The notes under the pieces were generated by a model that worked only from the letters and a program-made list of their open reading frames with translations, was not told where the DNA came from and did no database searches. The translations under genes were made by a program, and so were the position numbers. 64,000 nucleotides of DNA from Ceratothoa steindachneri (lineage: Eukaryota; Arthropoda; Malacostraca; Isopoda; Cymothoidae). Of this stretch, positions 31,720 through 43,901 are shown in pieces (positions within the stretch are counted from its first letter, which is position 1; each line of letters starts with the position of its first letter). The stretch lies in assembly GCA_963969495.1 (NCBI GenBank), contig OZ018326.1:177109056-177173055 (forward strand), in the 5' to 3' direction.

Positions 31720-34700
31720 AAGTCAACAAATCCACAAGTCAATGTGCATGAATCTGTCCCGAGTACAAGTGACAGGCGGTAGCGACCCCGCCCATCTCGG
31801 TACCGAGACAGGTATCGTGCGCGGAGATCACCCAGACTGGGACATTCTTCCCAAATGTGCCGAACAGTCTGGGGGACGAGGCAGTCGTTGCAATAGGGCG
31901 CAGGCTAGCGCTCCACCAAATAGTGATGCGTCACACGAGTGTGTCCGATTCGGAGACGACAGAAAGCAGACTGAAGCGCCGCGGCATTGGAGGTAGGTCC
32001 ATGGGAACAGTCGCGGCGCAATGGCACGCAACTTTAAGTTCCCTTCGACCGTCTCCCATCTTCTTTGCCAAGCAGTCCGAAGAGCTGCCCGTATTCCTGC
32101 CATGCAGTCGGTGTGAGGAAGAGCGAAACGCTGGTCCGGTCGCAGAGTCCTCGCAGACTCTTTGGCGCCCTCATCGGCGCGTTAATTCCCCGCAATTCTT
32201 ACATGTCCAGGAACCCAGCAGAAGATAATCTTGACATCCGCTGGGCTCGCCAAAGCCGTGGCGTCACGGATATCGTGAACCAGGGAATGTGGAGATTCAA
32301 ATGCCCCGAGAGAACTCAGGGCGCTTTGTGAGTCACTATAGATCATAATCCGGTCTCCAAACCGGGCACATCGCGTAATCTCCCGTACCGAGTGGTGTAT
32401 TGCCACCAGCTCGGCCGTGAAGACAGACGCAGCGCCTGGTAGAGCTTCGCTGACTTCAAACAGAGGAGATACGGCGTGGAAGCCGACCTTCTCTTAAGAC
32501 TTGGAGCCAACCGTATACACTGGCACGGTTCCAGCGACTGAGGGAGGCGCCGGGCTCGCGCGTACAAGCAAGTGATGCACTGCACTCGGCGCAGAGCGAG
32601 TGGCATCCCCCAGCATCGATCAACAGGCTCTCAATGGGGAAGGTGCGGAAGGCACCGGTCGCAAGGTGAAGACCGGTGTGGTGGATCGAATCCACCTTCC
32701 GCAATAAACGCTTGGCAGCGAATGCATAAAACTCGCATCCGTAGTCAAGCTTCGAGCGAACAAAGGATCAATAAAAAAGAAAGGCAGTAGCCCTATCAGA
32801 GCCCCAAACGCTGAACGTCACGGAACGGAGAATGTCCATGGCGCTGGTACAAGAGACCCTAAGGCTGCCAATATGAGCCTCCCAGGTGAGGCGTCGGTCG
32901 AATACAAGACCAAGGAAACGGTACGACTCAACCACATCCAGGCGGACCCCATTAAGAAACAAATCTGCATCGGGGTGAAGCCGTGGATGGCGGCAGAAGT
33001 GCACCAGCTTAGTCTTGGCCAAAGAAAACCGAAACCTGTGCGCTTCAGCATAGCGAGAGACGCGGTTCAATGCCTGTTGGAGTCGACGCTCCAGAGTTGG
33101 CATCTGGGCCGCCCTAAAAGAGATCGAAAGGTCGTCCACGTAGAGCGTAGCAAGAACATCTTCAGGCAGCACCGAGGTAATGCAATTGATGCTCAGGGCA
33201 AGGAGTGTGATACTGAGGACACTTCCCTGCGGGACACCCTCTTTCTGCTCCTTTGGGCCAGAGAGGGCTTCCCCCACCCGTACGCGGAATCGACGATCTC
33301 GCTAAAATTCAGATATAAACTTTGGGAGGCGTCCCCTCGCCCTCATCGAGTGGAGAGTCTCCATGATACCGTATCGCCATGCGGTATCATAGGCATTCTC
33401 CAGATCGAAAAACACCGTGGCGTAGTGCTGTCTACGAAGGAAAATCTTGCAGACGGCATTTTCCAGTCGGAGCAGAGCATCTGACGTGGAGTGGAACTTG
33501 CGGAAGCCGCACTTTGCGAAAGATAGATGGCCTCCGCTGTCCAGGAAATAGTCTAATCTAACATATACCAATTTATCCATCAACTTGCACACGGAAGAGG
33601 TTAGAGAGATTGGGCAGAAACCGTCGGAGTAGAGTAATCTCTTCCTGGTTTGCGAACGGCGAGCACAGTAGCGATTCGCCAGGAGTTTGGGAGAAGATCT
33701 TCCACCCAGATCCTGTTGAACAAATCTAACAGAAAGACCATGCCTCGCTCAGCCAGGTGCCGAAGCGTGGCGTACGGGACATCGTCCGGACCATGGGCGG
33801 TGTCCGCGCACGAAGCGAGAGCGGAACGCAACTCACTTACAGTAAAATGTCGTTAAAGGGTTCTCCGCCTCTGGAGGTAAAGTACAGCCGGCGGCCTTCC
33901 GCGAAATCACGACGTGGATTCAATGCTGGCGGAGCGGCATCACGGCTAGAGAATGCGGAAAAAGCGGTCGCTAAGGATTCCGCCAAGGACGCGGGGTCCG
34001 AGATTGCGGTCCTATTCTCCTGGAGAACGGAAGGAGGGTCCTGCAAGAACTTGCCCCGAATCCTTTTGACTCGCTTCCATACCTCAGCTAAAGGGGTCTT
34101 CCCGTTAAGTGAAGACACGTATGCCCACAAAGAAGAGCGTCAGGCGTGCTTCGAAATATACCGGAACCTAGCCCTAGCCCGATGAAATTCACCGACAGTG
34201 AAATCGTTCGGGCGGCGCTTATAGCGCATGTAGGCATAACGCTTCTGTTTGAGGGCCGTCTCACACTCGGCCGACCACCATGGGAGTGGTCAGCGTGCAA
34301 AACGGCCAGACGTCCTAGGAATAGTAGTCAGGCCCACGGCGATGAGGTTGCCAGAGAAGAACTCAACGGCCTCATCTACCAACCTAAACTCCTCGACTGA
34401 GATAAGAGAATTCAGTCATTTCCTGAAATGCAGGCCACCGCGCCCACGCCAAGCACCACCGAGGTGGGAACTCAGGCGGTAGTTGCCCTGAAAATAATCT
34501 TTGAATGGAAAAGTGATAACTACCATGGAGGTCATCAACCACGCCCCAATCAAAATCTTGCTGTGCATCCGAAGAGCACAATGATAGGTCAAGGCAAGAA
34601 AATCAAGCAGTTCTCGTACAGTGACGCGTAAACTCTTCCACGTTCAGGACACCCATCTCAAGCTCTTCGATCAGATCGGCAAGGACTTGTCCCCTGGGAT

Positions 34701-35125
34701 TTATTGAGTAATCTCCCCAGAGAGGAAGCCTGCCGTTCAGATCTCCAAGTAAGAGATAGGGCCTCGGCAACCGTGCCACGACGCGGCGGAAGTCCCCCGC
34801 GTCGAAGTCAGCTGACGTTGGAATGTACGCAGAAATGATAGTATACCTCCTATCCAGGTGCAGCTGCACAGCCACTGCCTGGAAGGGGGTATCTAAAGAA
34901 AAAGGAAGAACGGAGACATCATGCCAGGTGTAAACCGCGCATCCCCCAGTCCAGCCATCCCACGGTCGTGGGGTCGCACTACCCTTATCCTCCGAGAGGG
35001 CGGGCAGGGAGCACGCGCCTAGCCTGGTCTTCTGCAAAAAGATAGCTAATGGGGAGCAGGATGAGACGAGCCTCCGCAGCTCCTCCTAGTTGGCCCGGAG
35101 TCCACAGCAATTCCATTAAAGGAAT
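31720..35125 (-). pseudogene. LINE ORF2: endonuclease, RT, RNase H (several frameshifts)
   Basis: The product would nick target DNA and copy the element RNA. On the minus strand: WNCCGLRAN (35115), then a stop, AIFLQKTRLG, YIPTSADF and LLLGDLNGRLPLWGD (about 34750) of the AP endonuclease. The RT carries GFRKFHSTSDALLRLE, FFDLENAYDTAW, EGVPQGSVLS and ATLYVDDLSISF (catalytic YVDD kept, about 33135). The RNase H carries YSDSQSALSSLG (about 32335) and FCWVPGHVRIAGN. A C-terminal segment with IGHTRVTH-like and CLVPQTVRHI motifs follows, to about 31720. The frame changes repeatedly, so it is inactive despite good motif preservation, which suggests moderate age. Confidence 0.82.
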
Positions 35126-35269
35126 ATGCCCTTCAAGCCTAGCTCGGAGAAGACGCGTGGGCCCTCCTTGAACTGAAGATCCTCACGGGAATGGCCGTAC
35201 GCTTCCCGGGGGCAGAACCCCAGGCGCTGTTGGCCGGACAAAGCATTGAAGGCCCTGTCGCCTTCTAGG

Positions 35270-37210
35270 ACTTATTGGGAAAGGTTGGAGGGAGTCTTTT
35301 TCTCCCTCCGCCTCGAAACCTTAGGCGGGCGTTGCGGCTTCAGAGGAGGGGGGCCCTCTTTTCGAGGAACCACCGTCTCCGAGCCACTCGCCACACTTTG
35401 GGGCGTGGGCGAAGGAGCCTTAGCTGCTTTGTTGCTGTCCTTCTTGCAGGGGACAGCTTTAGAAACCCCGGAAGACGGCCTAGCGACCATCTTCAGGGGT
35501 GTTGCCCCCTGTGAGTCTAACGACTCGGTGGACGCGCGTGGCCGTTTCGCCTTACGGGAAACGGTCACGCTGGGGGAAGTGGGGGGAGCCCTTGTTTTAG
35601 CGGGGGCTGGGTATGAACCCTTTTTGCCACCAGCTTTACCAGGGGAGCGCCAGGGTTGGATAGAGCCCGCAGAAGGGCTCCAAATGAGCGTGGAAACAAC
35701 CGTGCTCGTTGGCCTGGATGGTCCAGGAGCAGAGGGTGCCTTTCTAACTATTGAAGCATATGACGTCCCAGTCAGAGCCGGGCGCGCCAGGACCAAGTCC
35801 TTAGCCTCACGGAATGAGAGTCGATCCTGGGCCTGAACGTCCAGGATTTCTTTCTAAAGGAGATATGCACCACATTGCTTTGAAGAAGCAGGGTGCGGCT
35901 CTCCGCAATTGACACACTTGGCCACACACGATTTGGAAGTATCGTGTGCGACCTTGGAGCAATTTACACAGACTTCGGGTAACCCCGACTTTGCACGTCT
36001 ACATGAGCGATTCGTATGGCCAAAGCGGTGACAGTAATAGCACCGCCGCGCCAGTGGCATGAATGCCTTCACGCGGTAGCGCACCAACCTGCACGCACCA
36101 ACTCAGGAAGCTTGTCACAGTCAAACGTGACTAGGAGTGTAGGGGTAGGTCTCGAGGCCCCTCCTTGTGCTCTCATCACACGTTCGACCTTGACTGCCCC
36201 ATGGTCGGCCAGCTCTAGGGTGATGTCCTCAATGGAGTAGTCAACGAGTTCCCTCGCATAAACTAAACCTTTCACAAAGTTCATGGTAGAGCGCGTCGTC
36301 ACACTCACCAGGGTGCCACGAAGTTTCCGAAGAGCACTTATCTTGGCCACCTTGGCGGGATTCGCCGCATTCGCCAGAAGGCTCTTGTCTGAGAAACGGG
36401 TCACCTTAGGCTCATTACCAATTGCACTAGCTGCACTAGCTAATCCTCTTCTCTGATGGATCATGTTGCCTGTTGACAACATGCTTTAAAATCAAGAAGG
36501 TTCTGGTGGTCGTAGGGGCATCATCCGGAGGAGATCCCTCCCCTCCTTGTACTGCCTCAGAATCCCCAGCCGTTTGACGAGGACGTTGCATAGGGGCGGA
36601 TTCGGGTTCGGTGATTGGCGCCGAGCCCGGATTCCCCCTCATGAAAGGCCCTACCGTCTGAGGCTGGTTTTCCTCAAGGACCATGTCTATCACAGGAGGG
36701 GCCTCCAGTTGGCCATCCCCTCCCAGGACATCGCAGGTCTCTTGGCAGCGTTATGAGTCTTTTTTGGGGAGGCATAGGCCTTGACCCTGGCAAGGTTTAA
36801 TATAAGGCCAGCAGGTCTTTTGAGGGAAGCGACCGAAGAGGCCTGGCTTCCCTCTCCCCCCTAAGGGGGTTGGCCCTACCTAGCCGCTTACACGAGGGGC
36901 AGTTCGCAATGGGCTGCCTGCTGGATTTCTTGGCAGTCCCCTTAGAAAGCAAAGGAGGGACTGCCGCTTGAAATAGGGAGGTGCCCGAAAGCACCTTCAG
37001 AGAAGGGGGTGAGGGAGAGTCCCCTACTCCTGTAGGCGTAGGAGAGGAGTAAGCCACCTCTTCAGTTAAAGAAATATGGAGGGTCCCCTGCGCAAGCACA
37101 AGGCAGGAAGAACTTCATTTTCTCGGTGGAGCTGCCCGAGTGCGGCTCCGTGGATGTTCTTGGGGAAGTTGGGGGTTGTTTTTTTTTATTTTCATCATTG
37201 GGCATGGTGA
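35270..37210 (-). pseudogene. LINE ORF1: gag-like protein with three CCHC-type knuckles
   Basis: Minus-strand frames give, in order, a MPNDENKKKQPP start near 37208, a middle domain (36482-36080) with TMNFVKGLVYARELV and LLVTFDCDKLPELVRAGW, then cysteine knuckles CYYCHRFGHTNRSC, CVNCSKVAHDTSKSC and CVNCGEPHPASSKQC (about 36045-35870), and a Pro/Ser/Lys-rich tail (35796-35272). Such ORF1 proteins coat the LINE RNA. Frameshifts near 37060, 36700 and 36480 and a stop after 35854 break it. Part of the knuckle-to-tail frame is still open. Confidence 0.75.
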
Positions 37211-38579
37211 CCCTATTTGTGCTACGGCACGCAATAGCTCATCACTTCTTGCAGTTGCCCACACTGCAAGAGGTGCTTACAGGCCTGGCAGAGACAGGCA
37301 GAGCCATTTCGGACCACCTCTCCCACCTGGTGACCTGGCAGTCCATCGGCATGGCGGCTCCACCTTGGACACGGCGTAAAATTGATAGAATGTAAAGAGG
37401 AGAGGAAAAGGGATGTGAGGAAGGTATGGGTGGGGATAAAGCAGGTTGTTAAAAACCAACCAGCCCAGACCGTAGCTTAGCGGTTAGGGAACATTGTCCC
37501 CTCCCCCCTCAGCCACGATGCGGGATGGTTGGCTGAGAAGAAGGTCAGCATCTACTCTGTGAAATTAGAGGCTGACTAGAGAAAGTTGTTGGAGAGGTTG
37601 TATGAAAAGCGACGAGGTAGGAGAGAAATACAGGCTATCTGAAGGAAGGAAAAGAGGCTAAGCTGTGGCCGGACGGAGCGCTGGATCCCGTCAGCACGGC
37701 GGCAAGGATGGCAAATCACCGCGCCCCTTACGGGGCAGTCCTCCCCAAGAGGTGAGAAAGCATCACACCTCTCAGGTGTCCAACCCTGATAGAGAGCAAG
37801 GCTTAAATAATAAATGCTTTTCTTACTGTCATGAGACTCAAGACACGCTACTCAACATCCTGTATCAGTTGATGTTCCTGGAATTTTTATAGAGCTTCAT
37901 TTGCTTATCGGATATATGTTACTCTGGTAAATTTTTAGGTAATTTTGTATTCTGTTAATTTTCGATTGTTTGGGACATATATAGTAATTGCTATTTATTC
38001 TTTTTTTCATCTTCTGTTCATATTCATATCCAAACTAATACTTTAAGACCGTGCATTTATCTAATTTTCTAAAATTTCTAGTGTCTGACTAATTTAAGCC
38101 GCTGCCTTACCTACCTCTCCAGAACTTTATAAGCTTTCCGGCAGAAATACCCCAGTAATACTTCTGCTTACCTAGAGGGTAATAGCGATAAGAGCTTGCC
38201 CGAATTTCTCCACGTACGTTACGGATATTATTGTAGGGAACTTTTATATGCCAGATATTTTTTGTGACTAGAACATTTTTTCTGTAGCTGGGCGCGATGT
38301 TTCCAACAGACAACAATTCCATCATGAGCCTAAGAATAATGGCTAACTAGGTCAGAAAACACTACTCAAAGGCTAGTTGGGACAATAATTAGGAATAGCT
38401 TAAGGATTAGTCCCCCAAAGGGTTAGATGGGACGTTGACCGCGATATAGAAATGATTGAGAAAAAAGCTGAGAAAAAAACGTCTGTTTCCAAGATGTTAA
38501 TCAAACATGAACATTTATAAGGGGGATGGAGCACATTACTCAAATTACGAGGAAAATAGGTCAAAAAATAACTCTAAAG

Positions 38580-39540
38580 GAGCAGAAATGATCTGCTAAG
38601 GGAAGTAATGTTCCTCTGAACACGCGAACAGGAGAATCCTTAGGAGTATATCATTGACTGCATGGACAGGAAAGGAACCCCGAGCTGTTATTTGCAATTG
38701 AGTATAAATCTTCAAAGTACCCTCTGCTAAAGAAGACGAGAAAAAAGTGTGGAAATTAATATGTGAGTATTGGAGCAAAAATAGAAGCACTCTTTAAGGA
38801 TCAGTGCAAGGAGCTATTTAACATCACCATGCGGGATAATGTAAAATTTAATGCGAAGGATAAAATGAAGATATTTCGGAGAAATTATCACACAGCTGGA
38901 AAGAATGCAGCCAATTTGAGAGGATAAAGAGGTAAAGCGAAGTTGACGAAGATAACAAAGGTGGTGAATAAATAGAAATTAAAGAAAATAGAACATTAAT
39001 TTATGCTTTTAAACAGAAGATACCAGACAACGTCTTGGAGGGGTTGCTCGGAATATTAAATGCTTGTTGTAACATTGGATACTTTTAGGATATTCTCAAA
39101 GTGGCGAAAATGGTTTTTGTGACTAAAATTGATAAATTACCAATGCCATTGAATGGTTAAAGACCAATCTCGCACTCAACCTTTTAGTCAATGGCTTGAA
39201 AAAAATATTATGCAAGAGATTTTTGGAACATCTTGAAAGTTACTATAATTGCAAATTCAAAAAATTTGGATTCAGAATGAGGAAAGGAATTGGGATGGCC
39301 CTGGCTCTAATAACTAAATAGAAAGCCAAACAAATAACCATAGTAATATGGTCGATCTAGTCGCACAAGAGGTGCAGCAGGCACTTGATTAGGTGCAGAT
39401 GTACATGCTAGTGTACAAAAGGGTGAAGATGGAACTAGGAGAGAGGATGACAGACTATTGAACCATTATCGGCAATAAGCCGGGGTACATATCGATCAGG
39501 GGCTATAAATGATCCGCTTTAAGACCAAGAAGTGCTCCTG
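38580..39540 (+). pseudogene. LINE reverse transcriptase relic
   Basis: Across broken frames: PDNVLEGLLGILNACCN (about 39028), KMVFVTKIDKLPMPLNG and RPIS (39150), a KILCKRFLEHLESYYN segment, FKKFGFRMRKGIGMALALIT (about 39250), GERMTDY and GNKPGYISIRGYK (about 39470). These correspond to the YRPIS, E..I..RL..HL, QFGFRKG and P.GVPQG approach of APE-type LINE RTs. The YADD box and C-terminus are missing. 38580-39000 may be the endonuclease-RT linker. Confidence 0.55.
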
Positions 39541-39546
39541 CAAATG

Positions 39547-39579
<33 letters not shown>
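39547..39579. repeat. (CT)n microsatellite
   Basis: About 16 CT units at the 3' edge of the LINE relic. Confidence 0.95.
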
Positions 39580-39580
<1 letters not shown>

Positions 39581-41949
39581 TCACTTCTCTACGTCATTTA
39601 TGCTCAGAATATGCTATATTTCCAATAGAGCGAGATAGAGACTATATATAAATTGCAGAGAACGTTACCGAAATTATGGCAACATCAGCTAAATTATCTA
39701 AGATAGCGGCTTGCAAAACTACCAGTGAAATACAGAATCATAATAGGTAGGAAAGGAATGGAAAATAAAGTCAAATAAAGAAATGTTTCTCGTGATTCTC
39801 CTCAAAAAGATGAAAGTAATATCAATGTTGTTAAGTGCAAATGATATTAATATGTAAAGGAAACAAAAATATTGATGCTTGAGAGTTCGAAGATCGGACA
39901 TAGGATCCATGAAGCTGAAAAGATAATATAATGAAGTTAAAGTTCGGATAGCTATGAAGGTTTAATTGTTTGTCATTTAGAAATAAAAGGAACTTCATAT
40001 TTCCATAGTTAGGGCCACCCAACTGTACCCGAAAGTCCCGCTACATGTTGCTCTGAAGAGTACAATGCTAAATATCAAACAGATGCAAAACAAAACAGTC
40101 GCGGAATTACAGGTAACAGCAGAGGAAATATGAGTAGACAAGATGAACTGCATAAAAAAGTAAAATTCATGACCGATCAATGTTGTACTACACAAAATAC
40201 CGAAGAAGGTATGAAGAAAAAATGAAACAAAGATAAAGAATAGATGAGAGGATAGATTGATATTAAGATAGAGAGTTGAGATGAAACTTTAAGGAGAACC
40301 AGGTCCATTTTATTTATGTATAGCTCGAAGCAGAATACGTACTAGAATTAAACAAATGCAGGTATAAAAGAAAGAACAAGATAAACCTAGGAAGAAAACG
40401 AAATTAAAAAGAAAGAGCAGATAAGTAGACTAACGGAAGTTAAATAGTAAACAAATAAAATTAAGTAGAGGAGAAGGTGGAGTGAGAAAGGAAAAAGATA
40501 ATCCAGCCACCCTAAGAACTTTAATATACATTAATGTCCCTCTCTTCCACTTCTATAAAAAATTCCAATTTTTTCACTATCCTATAACACACACTAAAGA
40601 ATTTCTGACTTATTGCAAGCTATAAACTTTAAAGTCACACATATTGATTGGCTTATGATTAACACTCATTCACCCAATCTTTATTCGGTTCCTCTCTACT
40701 ATCTGGCAAATTAATACTTTCACAATAACCTGATAACATCTACTAACTAAAAAGGAAAACGCTTGGAATTAGATGGCATACAGGGACAATTAAAATTACA
40801 TATACACTTTCATCCATCCTATTAAGCACTCTTAGCCTAAGCAAATATTTACTACCGTCGCTGACAGCTGCTTTGATTCCCATCGGGCGTCGTCTCATAA
40901 AACATTCAAGCTTATAAAGAACTCCGCTCAATCATGGCTACGCGCTGATTCTTACCGATCGTGGAAGCAGTTATTTTTCTACACCCTAATATATACATAA
41001 AATTACAACAACTCTCTTGCACTACTTCCCTTTACACAGATAGGCCATATCATTCTTTCTTCTCTTTAAGTCGGCAAAGGAATTTCACTCTACTGAAGCT
41101 GAAAGGATAGTCTTCCCCTGAGTCACAGAAAGGGATCCAAAGTGTGTGATTGTTGGCAAAACACAAGCACGAACCCTCTTCACCATCTGCATGATAATGT
41201 TTCTTCAATTTATAACTGACAACTTCAGACATACTAAAATAGTAGGATACCCACATCGCTTATATTGAGACAAAGAGGGAAAGGGTGTTTTTTTAAACAA
41301 AAAAGGAGAATGTTCTAATTTTAACCTACATTGCTTTTATTTTGATCCTGATGGTTAATATATCTGTGGTCGCAGAATGGATAAAGATATTTTTAATTCA
41401 TTTTTTGTTTTACTGGTAGGTTTATCTATTTTGGCGCGATATCTTCTAAGATTTTGATAGTCTACTCTTATTCAGAGGATCTATATATAATCCTCAAGTT
41501 AGATCGATGTTTCTTAATTTCTACAAGGCGTGGGTTTTAGGTTATCTTTAGTGGAACCAGTATTTGAACACGTAGAAGCTTAACATGGACGAAAAATATA
41601 ATACACTACATGGAATTTAAGTGCTTTGGGTAGGGTAAAATTCTTGGGTAGAAGTGCAGGTGGCTTATATCCTTTTTCACATCTTTCATGATTTTAATTA
41701 ATTTACGGGTAAAATAATTAAACTCATATTCTTACAAAATTTCTTCATAGTTTTATTTAAGTTTACCATCCTCCATAGACTTATTCTAGGGTTTGAATTC
41801 TGGAAAATTATTCTATTATTCTTATAGAAAGAAATTGACGAAACGTTATCGAGGAATAAATATTCATAGTTTATTGCCTTTTTGTATCTGAAGATAATCA
41901 AAAAAGAGGTTTCTACTAGAAAAAGACATTCAAGAAACTGAGAGTGCAA

Positions 41950-41952
<3 letters not shown>
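39580..41952. other. No recognisable gene
   Basis: Purine-rich in 40200-40500 and AT-rich elsewhere. Open stretches near 40743-40931 and 41050-41256 (minus) show no motif I know. Confidence 0.5.

Positions 41953-42016
<64 letters not shown>
41953..42016. repeat. (TA)n microsatellite
   Basis: About 32 TA units. Confidence 0.97.
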
Positions 42017-42018
<2 letters not shown>

Positions 42019-42489
42019 GTAATTAATAATGATAAAATAATAGTAATAAATTCAAGTTGTCAATCAGGGTATGCTGACCATTTTCGGCCATTTGGGTTCA
42101 GGTCGGAGGTTTCTTTTCACTAATTTATTTCTATTTCTCTTTCTATCGGGTAAAAATGTAGTAGACATTACAAAAATAAGCACTAATAAATACTTTGGAC
42201 ATCATTTAAGGCCAACAAAAATGGAGAAGAAAAGGACATTGTAAGTGGTAACGAGTTGACTATTATTTAACCATGCAACTCCATGACTACAAAAGACTAA
42301 GCTTGGTGTGCTGATACTACAAAATCTTTGGTGTTAAAATTTTCAAAGCAAGATATAAGGTATATTTTACGCAAATTATTTGTACATGCATCTTTTCTAA
42401 TGTTATTTTAAAACGGATACAGTACTAGTAAATTATTTTTCATACAAACACCTGCTACACAATAAGATTTTCCACATATAGCGAATCTT

Positions 42490-42571
42490 TTCTGCAATTT
42501 AATTCTGAAGTTAATCCATAATAGAAGTAGAGAAATTTAATGGTCGGTTTATTTTTTGCTCTCTGGCGTTT
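42490..42571 (+). repeat. 80-bp direct repeat, left copy
   Basis: Shares GAAGTTAATCCATAATAGAAGTAGAGAAAT and the following TTTATTTT.GCTCT...CG.GTTT with 43823-43901, at roughly 85 percent by eye. Confidence 0.8.
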
Positions 42572-43822
42572 CAAAAGTGGGGAAGTCAATATCGCGAGGA
42601 TAAAACCAGACGTCAGTTCGGTTACACAGCGTCAATAGCAACGTGGCATGTGGGCCGATAGTTTAACCCCCCTTGTCCTCTTTTGCCCCGCCGGCAAAAC
42701 CAGTCTGGATATTCCTCGTCGGGAAACTTAGAATCGACAGATTTCGTAGCCCGTTAGTATAAACAAAGGAGGGTAGATAAGCCGCTCAAGTAAAAATCTA
42801 TAAACAAGCCCACTATCCCCTCTTATGGTTTAGATCTAGTTCCGCCAAATAGAGGAAATTTCATTCTCTCTGACGAAAAACCAGAAGAGACCATTAGGGC
42901 TAAGGGAGAGAGACCACTCTGAAAAGTGATGCCCCTAGGAGAGAAGGTTAAACATTTGCATTTATTCTCCCCTTCCCCCTCTACCCCTAGGGGATAGGTG
43001 AGGTATATATATGGCGATCTGACGAAAAGCAGGACATCAGACTCTGCTATTTTGATGATCTCGCTCCGATTCCCTGCTATCTCCCCGATACAGGAGGCAA
43101 GGCCAAGAAAAGAATCTATACCATGGACGGTATAATCTTGTGAGCCAACTACAAGATTTAGCAAGCCACCTCCTCCTGCTTCCCCACCCCCTGAATAAAA
43201 ATTTCTCTTTTTCTCTGGCATGTTATAGTAGTATAACAGGCTAAACCCTCCCCATCTCTCCCCCACCGTGACTTGGCTCTGTGAATGTGACTCTACACAT
43301 AGAACTCCGTTGCAACTATGCCGTTCTACTTAGAAAGGGCATAATTGCAAACTTTGGGGAAAGGAGGTCTGAGTTTTAGCCCGCTGCGGAACCCAAAGGA
43401 AGGAGAAAATCTGGATTGGTACTCATTTACCAAGGCGGGGAAGATTAATACTCTACCCTGCGGCACCGTGCAAGACCACAAAAGGAGACATTACCGTCTT
43501 TGTGTGATGTCGGACGTAACTGAAAAATACCCAATACCCAATAGATGGGGCGGCACTCTATAGAAGTCAGTTTATTTGGGCTTCAGTCATCATTAAGTGT
43601 GCCATTTTTTTACACCCTCTGAGGAGCCCAACGAGGGACATACTCACTCATTAATCATCAACAGATCCGAGTCTTTTTCACAGGGTCATTATCGGCGGGG
43701 CGAGGGGCGCCATATATAAAGAAAAATAAAGTTAAAAACCGTATCAATAGCATATAACTCACCCTCACTCATACTCACACACATAAGAGATAAAATACCC
43801 ACCACCAACAATGAACACACAT
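42572..43822. other. GC-richer 1.25-kb segment between the direct repeats, unknown
   Basis: Composition contrasts with the AT-rich surroundings. A minus-strand open frame at 42823-43266 (147 codons) reads Gly- and Ser-rich sequence without a recognisable domain. No terminal inverted repeats, RT or transposase motifs were seen. It could be the body of a small element whose ends are the direct repeats, or unrelated sequence between two copies of a short repeat. Confidence 0.35.
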
Positions 43823-43901
43823 TTCTCAATTCAATTTTGAAGTTAATCCATAATAGAAGTAGAGAAATCTAATCGCCTGTTTATTTTCGCTCTGTCGCGT
43901 T
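43823..43901 (+). repeat. 80-bp direct repeat, right copy
   Basis: Second copy of the 42490-42571 repeat in the same orientation. Confidence 0.8.

Larger units (their letters stand above)
31465..37810 (-). mobile_element. RNase H-bearing LINE (I-superfamily-like), nearly full length but broken
   Basis: A markedly GC-rich island in AT-rich DNA. On the minus strand it has a 5' region (37810-37211), ORF1 with zinc knuckles (about 37210-35270), ORF2 with AP endonuclease, RT and RNase H (about 35125-31720) and a 3' region ending near 31465 close to an AAAATTAAAAAAT tract. An RNase H after the RT points to the I group (I, Nimb, LOA-like) and argues against Jockey or CR1. Ends are approximate, since no target duplication could be identified. 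Confidence 0.8.

Noticed and set aside
32873..33484. Plus-strand open frame of 203 codons
   Set aside because: Antisense to the LINE RT, which has clear GVPQG and YVDD motifs on the minus strand.
35246..35836. Plus-strand open frame of 196 codons
   Set aside because: It is antisense to the Pro/Ser/Lys-rich LINE ORF1 tail and results from the GC-rich composition. The minus frame carries the meaningful sequence.
37468..37540. tRNA gene or SINE promoter (TAGCTTAGCGG resembles an A box)
   Set aside because: No B box or cloverleaf pairing could be found. It lies in the presumed 5' region of the LINE.
42823..43266. Minus-strand 147-codon frame as a gene
   Set aside because: Gly-rich, no domain and no splice or promoter context. 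Kept only as part of the unexplained GC-rich segment.
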